From: Acidimicrobiaceae bacterium
Lineage (GTDB): Bacteria > Actinomycetota > Acidimicrobiia > Acidimicrobiales > Bog-793
DNA: 15,491 bases
NCBI GenBank assembly: GCA_025463965.1
Contig: JAODBN010000113.1
Location: 1 to 15,491 of the forward strand
Direction of reading: 5' to 3'
Shown: positions 1-5,924 of the stretch, in pieces
How the letters are laid out: each line of letters starts with the position of its first letter
How positions within the stretch are numbered: position 1 is the first letter of the stretch
Notes under the pieces: model-generated
What the model saw: only the letters and a program-made list of their open reading frames with translations
Databases searched by the model: none
Told to the model about the DNA's origin: nothing
Position numbers and translations under genes: made by a program

Positions 1-1332
1 CTGCTCTACATCGACCTGCACCTCGTGCACGAGGTGACCTCCCCACAGGCCTTCGAAGGCCTGCGCATGGCCGGGCGGCCGGTTCGTCGGCCGGACCTCA
101 CCGTGGCGACCGCAGACCACAACGTGCCCACCCAGAACATCGACCAGCCGATCGCCGACCCGGTCTCGCGTCGCCAGCTCGAGGCGCTCGACGCCAACTG
201 TGCTGAGTTCGGGGTGACGCTCTTCCCGATGGGCCACCCCGACCAGGGCATCGTGCACGTCATCAGTCCCGAGCAGGGCCTGACCCAGCCGGGAATGACC
301 ATCGTGTGCGGCGACAGCCACACCTCCACCCACGGTGCCTTCGGTGCGCTCGCCTTCGGGATCGGCACGTCCGAAGTGGAGCACGTGCTCGCCACCCAGA
401 CCCTTCCGCAAAAGCGCCCGAAGACGATGGCGGTCGAGGTGGAGGGCGAGCTCTCGCCCGGCGTCAGTGCGAAGGACATCGTGCTCGCGATCGTCGGGCG
501 CCTCGGCACGGGAGGTGGCATCGGCCACGTGATCGAGTACCGCGGCTCGGCGATTCGCGGCCTTTCCATGGAAGGCCGCATGACGGTCTGCAACATGTCG
601 ATCGAGGCCGGCGCGCGGGCCGGGCTCGTCGCCCCCGACGAGGTCACCTTCGCCTACCTCCAGGGGCGCCGGCACGCCCCGAAGGGTGACGCGCTGGCAG
701 CGGCCATCGAGGAGTGGCGCTCGCTCGTCACCGACGATGACGCTCGCTTCGACACGGTCGTCGAGATCGACGCAGCAACGATCCGCCCGAGCGTCACCTG
801 GGGCACCAACCCCGGCCAGGTCGTGGCGCTCGACGACGAGGTCCCGGACCCCGAGAGCTTCGCGGAGCCCGCAGAGCGCGAGTCCGCCCGACGGGCGCTC
901 GCCTACATGGGCCTCGTCGCCGGCACGCCGATGCGAGAGGTTCCGGTCGACACGGTGTTCCTCGGCTCGTGCACCAACTCGCGCATCGAGGACCTGCGAG
1001 TCGCGGCAGGCGTGGTCGCCGGCCACAAGGTGGCGCCCGGGGTGCGCGCCCTCGTGGTCCCCGGGTCGCGCTGGGTGAAGGCGCAGGCCGAGGAGGAGGG
1101 CCTCGACGAGATCTTCGTGGCGGCAGGTTTCGAGTGGCGAGAGGCGGGCTGCTCGATGTGCCTCGCGATGAACCCCGACCAGCTCTCTCCGGGGGAGCGC
1201 TGCGCCTCCACCTCCAACCGGAACTTCGAGGGCCGACAGGGCCGCGGGGGGCGCACGCACCTCGTCTCTCCCGCCGTGGCGGCCGCCACCGCAGTCGCCG
1301 GCCACTTCGCCACGCCGGACGGCATCGGCTGA
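1..1332 (+). CDS. leuC: 3-isopropylmalate dehydratase large subunit, 5'-truncated by window edge
   Basis: LeuC, with LeuD, isomerises 2-isopropylmalate to 3-isopropylmalate in cytosolic leucine biosynthesis, using a 4Fe-4S cluster. The frame is open from base 1 and the first residues (LLYIDLHLVHEVTSPQAFEG) already match the LeuC N-terminal region, so the true start is off the left edge and the GTG at 25 is internal. Three cluster cysteines are visible: one in GSCTNSR (bases 970-972) and two in CSMC (1150 and 1159). Their spacing of 60 and 3 residues equals that of E. coli C347/C407/C410, implying only about 23 residues are missing. GDSHTSTHGAFG and the C-terminal NRNFEGRQG are also typical. 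It ends 16 bases before leuD, so the two are surely co-transcribed. Family and subunit assignment are secure; nothing suggests a homoaconitase or methylcitrate-specific variant. Confidence 0.96.
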   Translation: MLYIDLHLVHEVTSPQAFEGLRMAGRPVRRPDLTVATADHNVPTQNIDQPIADPVSRRQLEALDANCAEFGVTLFPMGHPDQGIVHVISPEQGLTQPGMTIVCGDSHTSTHGAFGALAFGIGTSEVEHVLATQTLPQKRPKTMAVEVEGELSPGVSAKDIVLAIVGRLGTGGGIGHVIEYRGSAIRGLSMEGRMTVCNMSIEAGARAGLVAPDEVTFAYLQGRRHAPKGDALAAAIEEWRSLVTDDDARFDTVVEIDAATIRPSVTWGTNPGQVVALDDEVPDPESFAEPAERESARRALAYMGLVAGTPMREVPVDTVFLGSCTNSRIEDLRVAAGVVAGHKVAPGVRALVVPGSRWVKAQAEEEGLDEIFVAAGFEWREAGCSMCLAMNPDQLSPGERCASTSNRNFEGRQGRGGRTHLVSPAVAAATAVAGHFATPDGIG

Positions 1333-1348
1333 GGCGAGGAGGAGCCTG

Positions 1349-1951
1349 ATGGAACCCGTTCACATCGTCACCGGTCGGGCGGTCCCGCTCGACCGCTCCG
1401 ACGTCGACACGGACCAGATCATCCCGAGCGACTGGCTGAAGCGCATCGAGCGGACCGGCTTCGGCGCAGGGCTGTTCTCGGAGTGGCGCGACGCCCGGGA
1501 CTTCGTCCTCAACAAGCAGGAGTACGCGGGGGCGACCATCTTGGTCGCCGGACCCAACTTCGGCACCGGCTCGTCCCGGGAGCACGCGGTGTGGGCGCTC
1601 GTGGACTACGGCTTCCGAGTGGTCATCAGCCCTCGGATCGCGGACATCTTCAAGAACAACTCCACCCGCTCAGGCCTCGTTCCCGCAGAAGTGGACGCCG
1701 ATCTCGGAGCGGCGATCATGGAGGCGGTCCAGCGGACCCCGGACCTCGAGATCACCGTCGACGTGGAGCGGCTGCTCGTCGAGGCGCCAGCGGCGGGCAT
1801 CAGCGGACCCTTCAGGCTCGACGGCGTCGCCCGCGAGCGCCTCCTGCTCGGCCTGGACGACATCGGGGTCACCCTCGGGCATGCGGCGGAGATCACCCAG
1901 TTCGAGCAGCACCGCTCCGCGTGGCTGCCCACCCTCGAGCCGACCGCCTGA
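1349..1951 (+). CDS. leuD: 3-isopropylmalate dehydratase small subunit
   Basis: This is the small (swivel-domain) subunit that completes the LeuC active site. The 200-residue length is normal for bacterial LeuD. Visible signatures are DVDTDQIIPSDWLKRIERTGFG near the N-terminus, whose substrate-recognition loop is of the LeuD type, and GPNFGTGSSREHAVWAL at about residues 68-84, a version of the NxGxGSSREHA motif. The ATG at 1349 is preceded by a strong GAGGAGGAG ribosome site and lies 16 bases after the leuC stop, giving a tight leuCD operon. The stop codon is only 9 bases from the stop of the converging dehydrogenase gene, so there is no room for a normal terminator between them. Confidence 0.96.
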   Translation: MEPVHIVTGRAVPLDRSDVDTDQIIPSDWLKRIERTGFGAGLFSEWRDARDFVLNKQEYAGATILVAGPNFGTGSSREHAVWALVDYGFRVVISPRIADIFKNNSTRSGLVPAEVDADLGAAIMEAVQRTPDLEITVDVERLLVEAPAAGISGPFRLDGVARERLLLGLDDIGVTLGHAAEITQFEQHRSAWLPTLEPTA

Positions 1952-1960
1952 TCGAGCGAC

Positions 1961-2740
1961 CTACCAAAGCGTGTAGCCCCCGTCTGCGACGAGGGTCGCG
2001 CCGGTGACGAAGCTCGCGGCGTCCGAGGCGAGGAAGACGACGACGTTCGCCACCTCCTCGGGCGTGCCCATCCGTCCGAGCGGGGTCCCGCCCACCCAGT
2101 AGTCGCGCAGGACGTCGGTCCCGAGGAAGCCCTCGATCAGGCTCGTCTGGATATAGCCCGGGGCCACCGCCACGACCCGCACGCCGTGCGGCGCCCACTC
2201 CGCCGCCAGCGACTTGGTGAGCATGATCACCCCGGCCTTGGACACGTTGTAGGCCACCTGGGGCTGCGGGCGGTTGACGATCAGCCCCGACATCGAGGCG
2301 ATATTGACGATCGATCCTCTGTTCGCTTCGATCATCTTCTCTCCGAAGACCTGGCTGCAGTAGAAGACCCCGGAGAGGTTGATCTGGAGCATCCGGTCCC
2401 ACTCGGCGACGGCCATTTCCTCGGCCGCGACGTTGTGCGCGATCCCGGCGTTGTTCACGAGCACGTCGGTGGCGCCGAAGCGCTCCTCGAGCTGGCGGGC
2501 CGCACCCTCGACGCTCTCGTAGGAGGAGACGTCGCAGACCTGGGTCTCGATCCTCGAGCCGGGCACCTCTTCACGAAGCTTCTCGGCGGCCGCGTCCAGG
2601 CTCGCCTGCTCGAGGTCGAGGAGCGCCACCTGCGCACCGGCGTTCGCCGAGGCCCGGGCGATGGCGTAGCCGATCCCCCGGGCGCCGCCGGTGACCGCCA
2701 CGCTCCGGCCGTCCAGACGGAAGCTGTCGCTCGTGCTCAT
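1961..2740 (-). CDS. SDR-family NAD-type oxidoreductase, polyol/ketose reductase-like
   Basis: A classical short-chain dehydrogenase/reductase of 259 residues. The cofactor loop TGGARGIG is at 17-24, and Asp42 closes strand beta-2 (ALLDLE), which favours NAD(H) over NADP(H). NNAG is at 96-99. The catalytic set is Asn121, Ser151, Tyr164 and Lys168 (YNVSK). The stretch around the active site (ASMSGLIVN..PQ.QVAYNVSKAG, then KSLAAEWA and APGYIQT) resembles the Sou1/mannitol-2-dehydrogenase/threitol-dehydrogenase branch, so a sugar-alcohol or ketose substrate is my best guess; a FabG-like role is possible. The frame stays open far upstream, but the ATG at 2740 has a perfect GAGGAGG ribosome site 5 bases away and begins the conserved domain. 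It lies 133 bases downstream of the E1 gene on the same strand, so it is either co-transcribed or has its own promoter. Confidence 0.9.
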   Translation of the reverse strand: MSTSDSFRLDGRSVAVTGGARGIGYAIARASANAGAQVALLDLEQASLDAAAEKLREEVPGSRIETQVCDVSSYESVEGAARQLEERFGATDVLVNNAGIAHNVAAEEMAVAEWDRMLQINLSGVFYCSQVFGEKMIEANRGSIVNIASMSGLIVNRPQPQVAYNVSKAGVIMLTKSLAAEWAPHGVRVVAVAPGYIQTSLIEGFLGTDVLRDYWVGGTPLGRMGTPEEVANVVVFLASDAASFVTGATLVADGGYTLW

Positions 2741-2770
2741 CGCGTCCTCCTCGACTCGGCCTCGACGGCC

Positions 2771-2791
2771 CGGCTGCGCAACGCAGCTGCG
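2771..2791. promoter_or_regulatory. Inverted repeats before the SDR gene, candidate operator
   Basis: In the 133-base gap between the E1 and SDR genes, GCTGCG-CAA-CGCAGC forms a perfect 6-base dyad at 2773-2787. It overlaps a second palindrome, CGCAGCTGCG (2782-2791). The core TGCGCAACGCA (2775-2785) has the same TGCG-N3-CGCA form as the dyad in the E1/Lrp divergent region (5264-5274). It lies about 35 bases upstream of the SDR start, a plausible place for an operator. It could instead be only an RNA hairpin. The function is inferred; the symmetry is seen directly. Confidence 0.35.
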
Positions 2792-2845
2792 CCGAGTCTT
2801 GCCTGCCGGACGCGCTCGCGGCAGCTCCTGCTTCGATGAGCGGCT

Positions 2846-2867
2846 CCCGGCCCGCTCGAAGGCCGGG
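2846..2867 (-). terminator. GC-rich hairpin just after the E1 stop
   Basis: CCCGGCC (2846-2852) pairs perfectly with GGCCGGG (2861-2867) across an 8-base loop, beginning 6 bases past the E1 stop codon. There is no T-tract, as is common for actinobacterial intrinsic terminators. It may end or attenuate transcription between the E1 and SDR genes, or simply protect the E1 mRNA 3' end. Confidence 0.4.
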
Positions 2868-2873
2868 CGGGCC

Positions 2874-5240
2874 CTAGATGTCGCTCTTGTCCGATCCCCG
2901 CTCGATGAGGTCGAAGGCGGCGCCGACGATGGTCGCTGCATCGATCCCGAAGTGGCGGTACAGGTCGTCGATGGCACCAGCCTGCCCGAAGTCCTGGACA
3001 CCCAAGGACATGACGGGACTCGCGTTGATCGCTCCGAGGAACGCCAGCGTGTGCGGGTGGCCGTCCAGCACGGCGACGATCGACGCCGCCCGTTCGGCCG
3101 GGAACAGCCTCTCGAGAACGTCGCTGCTCCCCGATGCCAGCCCTTCTCGGGACTGGAAGGCCCGGAACACGAGGTCCGCCGAGGTGAGGCAGACCACGTC
3201 GCAGGCGACGCCGGCCGCCTCGAGCTCGAGCGCCGCTGAAGACAGCTCCACCATGACCGCGCCCATCCCCACGAGGGTGACCGAAGGGGACCGGGACGCC
3301 TCACGCAACCGGTAGCCGCCGGCGAGCACGTCGAGGCGGCGCAGCTCGCGCGCCGTCGGGTCGTCGGGAACCGCAGCGAGGCCCTGGTCGACAGGTCGCG
3401 TGCTGAGACGGAAGTACGAGGACGTGCCTTCCTGGCGCCCGAGACTCGAGAGGGCCGACAAGAGCAACCACTCCAGATCCTGCGCGAAGGCGGGCTCCCA
3501 CGCCGTGCAGCCGGGCTGTTCAAGACCGATGGACGGCGTGATCACCGACTGGTGCGCACCACCTTCGGGGGCGAGAGTGACCCCGGAGGGGGTTCCCACC
3601 AGGATCGACTGGCCGCCCGCGTAGATCCCGAACGACCAGGGCTCGAGCGCCCGGGTGACGAACGTGTCGTAGAGGGTGCCGATCGGCAGCAGCGCCTTGC
3701 CGTGACGAGACCAGGTCGAGCCGAGCTCGGAGAGCAGCCCGACGAGGTTCGTCTCGGCGATGCCGAGCTCGATGTGCTGGCCGTGGCCGGATTCCGACCA
3801 GTGGACCAGGCGCTCGCGATCCTCGGCGAACCAGTCACGGCGGTTGCCGATGCTCCAGATCCCCACCCGGTTGATCCACCCGCCGAGGTTGGTCGAGGAC
3901 GCCACGTCGGGACTGACGGTCACGATGCGGGAGTCAACCTCGGGATGGGTGCGACCGAGATGGAGCAGGAAGCGGCCGAACGCCTGCTGGGACGACTCGC
4001 TCGTCCGGTGCGACAGCCCGAGGTCCGTCGGAATTCCCCCGACGGGCGCACCGGGGACCGGTCGTCCGCTCAGCCGGCGCCCCACCGTCTCGCAGGCACG
4101 CGCCTCGGGACCGCCCTCGGGGAACGGCGCCCACGGGTCGTCGGGGTCCGCCCCGAGCTCGTCGGCGAGCGCTCGCCACTGCTCGCTCGACAAGAGGGCG
4201 GAGTGGTTGCCGGGATGTCCCTCGGTCGGCAGGCGCCAGGCCTTGATCGTGTAGGCGAAAATCACCGTGGGGCGATCGGTCACGCGGTCCGCGTGCTCCA
4301 AGGACCCGATCACGTCGGCGAAGTCGTGGCCGGCGAGGTCCCGGATGACGGAGCGCACCTCGGAGTCGTCGAGGTGATCGACCAGCCGCAAGATGGACAC
4401 CCGCTCCCTGCCTGTTCCGGCGAGCGCGGCGCGCACCTCCGGAGCGGGAAGACGCAAGAGGTGCTGGTACTCCTCGTTGCTCATGCTGTCGATCCGCTGC
4501 TCGAGCTGCGGTCCGTCGCGCATCGCGAAGAGCTCCCGCAGCCGAGACCCGAACTTGAGGGTGATCGTGTTCCAGCCCGCGGCGGCGAACATCGCGCCAA
4601 GGCGGCTCATGGCGATGTCGGGAACGACGCGGTCGAGGGACTGGCGGTTCACGTCGACGATCCAGCGGACGTTGCCGAGGTGCTGGACCATGGGATCGAC
4701 GAGCGCCTCCCACACGGCGCCTTCGTCGAGCTCGGCATCCCCGAGCAGCGCCACGCAACGACCGGCGTCGAACCCGTCGAAGTGGTCGGACAAATAGCAG
4801 TCCGACAGCGCGCTCCAGATCGACGCGGTGGCGCCGATACCGACCGACCCGGTGGAGAAGTCCACCGGGTCCGGGTCCTTGGTTCGGCTCGGATAGCTCT
4901 GCACCCCGCCGTACGCGCGCAGCTCGGTGAGGTAGCGCCGGTCGAGGCGACCCGCCAGGTAGTTGATCGCGTGCAGCACCGGCGCCGCGTGAGGCTTGAC
5001 CGAGACGCGATCCTGCTGGCGCAGGTAGTGAAAGTAGAGCGCCGTGAGGAGGGTGACCGAAGACGCCGAGGACGCCTGGTGGCCGCCGACCTTCACCCCG
5101 CCGCTCGCCGGTCGCACCTTGTTCGCGTGGTGGATCATGCTCACGGCCAGCCACAGGACTCGATCTTGGATGCGCTGGAGCGCGGCCAGCTCGCTCGCTT
5201 GGAGCGGGCCCGCAGGCAGCGGAGCGGGCGGAGCCATCAT
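2874..5240 (-). CDS. Homodimeric 2-oxoacid dehydrogenase E1 (AceE/MdeB-like), possibly 2-oxobutyrate dehydrogenase E1
   Basis: A 788-residue thiamin-diphosphate enzyme with the single-chain E1 layout of AceE. The first ThDP domain carries GGHQASSAS (52-60) and the Mg/ThDP motif GDAELDEG (167-174) with Asn198 in NRQSLD. The 30-residue Asp-to-Asn spacing matches E. coli AceE (D230/N260), although GDG has become GDA. The second domain carries GIAETN, with Glu496 at the position of the catalytic Glu571 of AceE. It is about 100 residues shorter than E. coli AceE; roughly 55 of these are the N-terminal arm used for E2 docking. In Pseudomonas the homologue MdeB acts on 2-oxobutyrate and its regulator MdeR is a divergent Lrp protein, the same arrangement as here. 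Pyruvate remains a possible substrate. No E2 or E3 gene is in the window. The first ATG (5240) fits a leaderless promoter; a second ATG follows at 5237. Confidence 0.85.
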   Translation of the reverse strand: MMAPPAPLPAGPLQASELAALQRIQDRVLWLAVSMIHHANKVRPASGGVKVGGHQASSASSVTLLTALYFHYLRQQDRVSVKPHAAPVLHAINYLAGRLDRRYLTELRAYGGVQSYPSRTKDPDPVDFSTGSVGIGATASIWSALSDCYLSDHFDGFDAGRCVALLGDAELDEGAVWEALVDPMVQHLGNVRWIVDVNRQSLDRVVPDIAMSRLGAMFAAAGWNTITLKFGSRLRELFAMRDGPQLEQRIDSMSNEEYQHLLRLPAPEVRAALAGTGRERVSILRLVDHLDDSEVRSVIRDLAGHDFADVIGSLEHADRVTDRPTVIFAYTIKAWRLPTEGHPGNHSALLSSEQWRALADELGADPDDPWAPFPEGGPEARACETVGRRLSGRPVPGAPVGGIPTDLGLSHRTSESSQQAFGRFLLHLGRTHPEVDSRIVTVSPDVASSTNLGGWINRVGIWSIGNRRDWFAEDRERLVHWSESGHGQHIELGIAETNLVGLLSELGSTWSRHGKALLPIGTLYDTFVTRALEPWSFGIYAGGQSILVGTPSGVTLAPEGGAHQSVITPSIGLEQPGCTAWEPAFAQDLEWLLLSALSSLGRQEGTSSYFRLSTRPVDQGLAAVPDDPTARELRRLDVLAGGYRLREASRSPSVTLVGMGAVMVELSSAALELEAAGVACDVVCLTSADLVFRAFQSREGLASGSSDVLERLFPAERAASIVAVLDGHPHTLAFLGAINASPVMSLGVQDFGQAGAIDDLYRHFGIDAATIVGAAFDLIERGSDKSDI

Positions 5241-5246
5241 GGGCCG

Positions 5247-5275
5247 ACGCTACGGCGACCGGCTGCGCTTCGCAA
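5247..5275 (-). promoter_or_regulatory. Promoter of the E1 gene, predicted leaderless
   Basis: Read on the minus strand, TTGCGA (5275-5270), a 17-base spacer and TAGCGT (5252-5247) form a good sigma-70-type promoter. Only 6 bases separate the -10 box from the ATG at 5240, so transcription should begin at the start codon itself. No Shine-Dalgarno sequence is visible upstream of this gene, which agrees with a leaderless mRNA, a common form in actinomycetes. Confidence 0.5.
5264..5274. promoter_or_regulatory. TGCG-N3-CGCA dyad over the E1 -35 box, candidate Lrp operator
   Basis: TGCGCTTCGCA is a short perfect dyad that overlaps the predicted -35 box of the E1 gene. The Lrp/AsnC gene is transcribed away from the same region, so it is the natural candidate binder. 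An opposite-sense dyad, CGCA-N7-TGCG (5303-5317), overlaps the -35 box of the regulator. Protein binding is inferred only. Confidence 0.35.
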
Positions 5276-5312
5276 TGGATGGCGGGCGTACCGGCTCCGA
5301 CGCGCATGATCG

Positions 5313-5342
5313 TTGCGTGAGATAGCCCCTTCGCGTTAGATT
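5313..5342 (+). promoter_or_regulatory. Promoter of the Lrp/AsnC regulator and probably prpDBC, predicted leaderless
   Basis: TTGCGT (5313-5318), an 18-base spacer and TAGATT (5337-5342) form a sigma-70-like promoter. As on the opposite strand, exactly 6 bases lie between the -10 box and the start codon (GTG at 5349), and there is no ribosome binding site. The two -35 boxes are back to back, 37 bases apart. Confidence 0.5.
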
Positions 5343-5348
5343 CTGCTG

Positions 5349-5810
5349 GTGAGCAATGCGCCGGCGTCCGTCGATGCGATCGACCGCCGAATCCTCGAGC
5401 TGCTGCACCAAGACGCTCGGCGAACCTTCGGAGACATCGGACAGCGCGTCGGGCTGTCGGCTCCCGCGGTGAAGCGGCGGGTCGACCGGCTGGAGAACGT
5501 CGGCATCATCCTCGGCTACTCCACCCGGGTGGACTACGCCAGACTCGGCGAATCCCTCGAAGCCTTCGTGGAGCTGCGCTTTGCCGGCAGCACCCGCGTC
5601 GACGACATCGAGGGGATCGCGGTCGACGTGCCCGAGATCAAAGAGCTGTTCACCGTGGCGGGCGACCCGGACGCGCTCGCCCGCATACGCGTACGCGACG
5701 TGCAGGGGCTGAAGGCGGTGGTCGATCAGCTCCGGGCTGGCGGCAAGGTCACCGGAACGAAGACCATGATGGTGCTCGGATCGTCGATCCGAGACCACGC
5801 GAGCGTCTAG
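5349..5810 (+). CDS. Lrp/AsnC-family transcriptional regulator (MdeR-like by context)
   Basis: A 153-residue regulator of normal length for the family. The N-terminal winged helix-turn-helix runs from about residue 9 to 60 (DAIDRRILELLHQDAR, then IGQRVGLSAPAVKRRVDRLE and the wing GIILGYS). The C-terminal RAM ligand-sensing domain spans about 70-147 with GDPDAL at 105-110, where the family binds amino acids at a dimer interface. It is divergent from the E1 gene, as mdeR is from mdeAB in P. putida, and is followed on its own strand by prpD after 114 bases. It therefore probably controls both sides. A likely effector is an amino acid feeding 2-oxobutyrate (methionine or threonine), but this is inferred from context. 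The GTG start lacks a ribosome site and fits a leaderless transcript. Confidence 0.93.
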   Translation: MSNAPASVDAIDRRILELLHQDARRTFGDIGQRVGLSAPAVKRRVDRLENVGIILGYSTRVDYARLGESLEAFVELRFAGSTRVDDIEGIAVDVPEIKELFTVAGDPDALARIRVRDVQGLKAVVDQLRAGGKVTGTKTMMVLGSSIRDHASV

Positions 5811-5924
5811 AGCGTCGAGCGAAGGACCGGACGTGGTGGCAGGACTCGTGGTCGCGGACCGGGTGAGCTCCCTCCCGCCGCACCGATTGCTTCGACCGCT
5901 CGGGGGGCGAGGAGGTACGACCGC
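5811..5924 (+). other. Spacer between the regulator and prpD
   Basis: This 114-base stretch holds the prpD ribosome binding site (GAGGAGGT, 5909-5916). I see no convincing -10/-35 pair, terminator hairpin or copy of the TGCG-N3-CGCA dyad, so prpDBC is most simply read as transcribed from the regulator promoter. A weak internal promoter cannot be excluded. Confidence 0.5.

Noticed and set aside
1..1951. leuCD as part of a citramalate route feeding 2-oxobutyrate to the E1
   Set aside because: LeuCD can act on citramalate, but nothing here (no cimA, convergent orientation, tight leuCD pair) ties it to the prp module; it is most simply leucine biosynthesis.
2741..3523. Long N-terminal extension of the SDR gene to about 3523
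   Set aside because: The extension is an out-of-frame reading of the E1 gene; the ATG at 2740 has a perfect ribosome site and begins the SDR domain.
3552..5309. A 585-codon open frame on the plus strand opposite the E1 gene
   Set aside because: It is the antisense of a clearly conserved E1 and its translation has no recognisable domain; long antisense frames are expected in GC-rich DNA.
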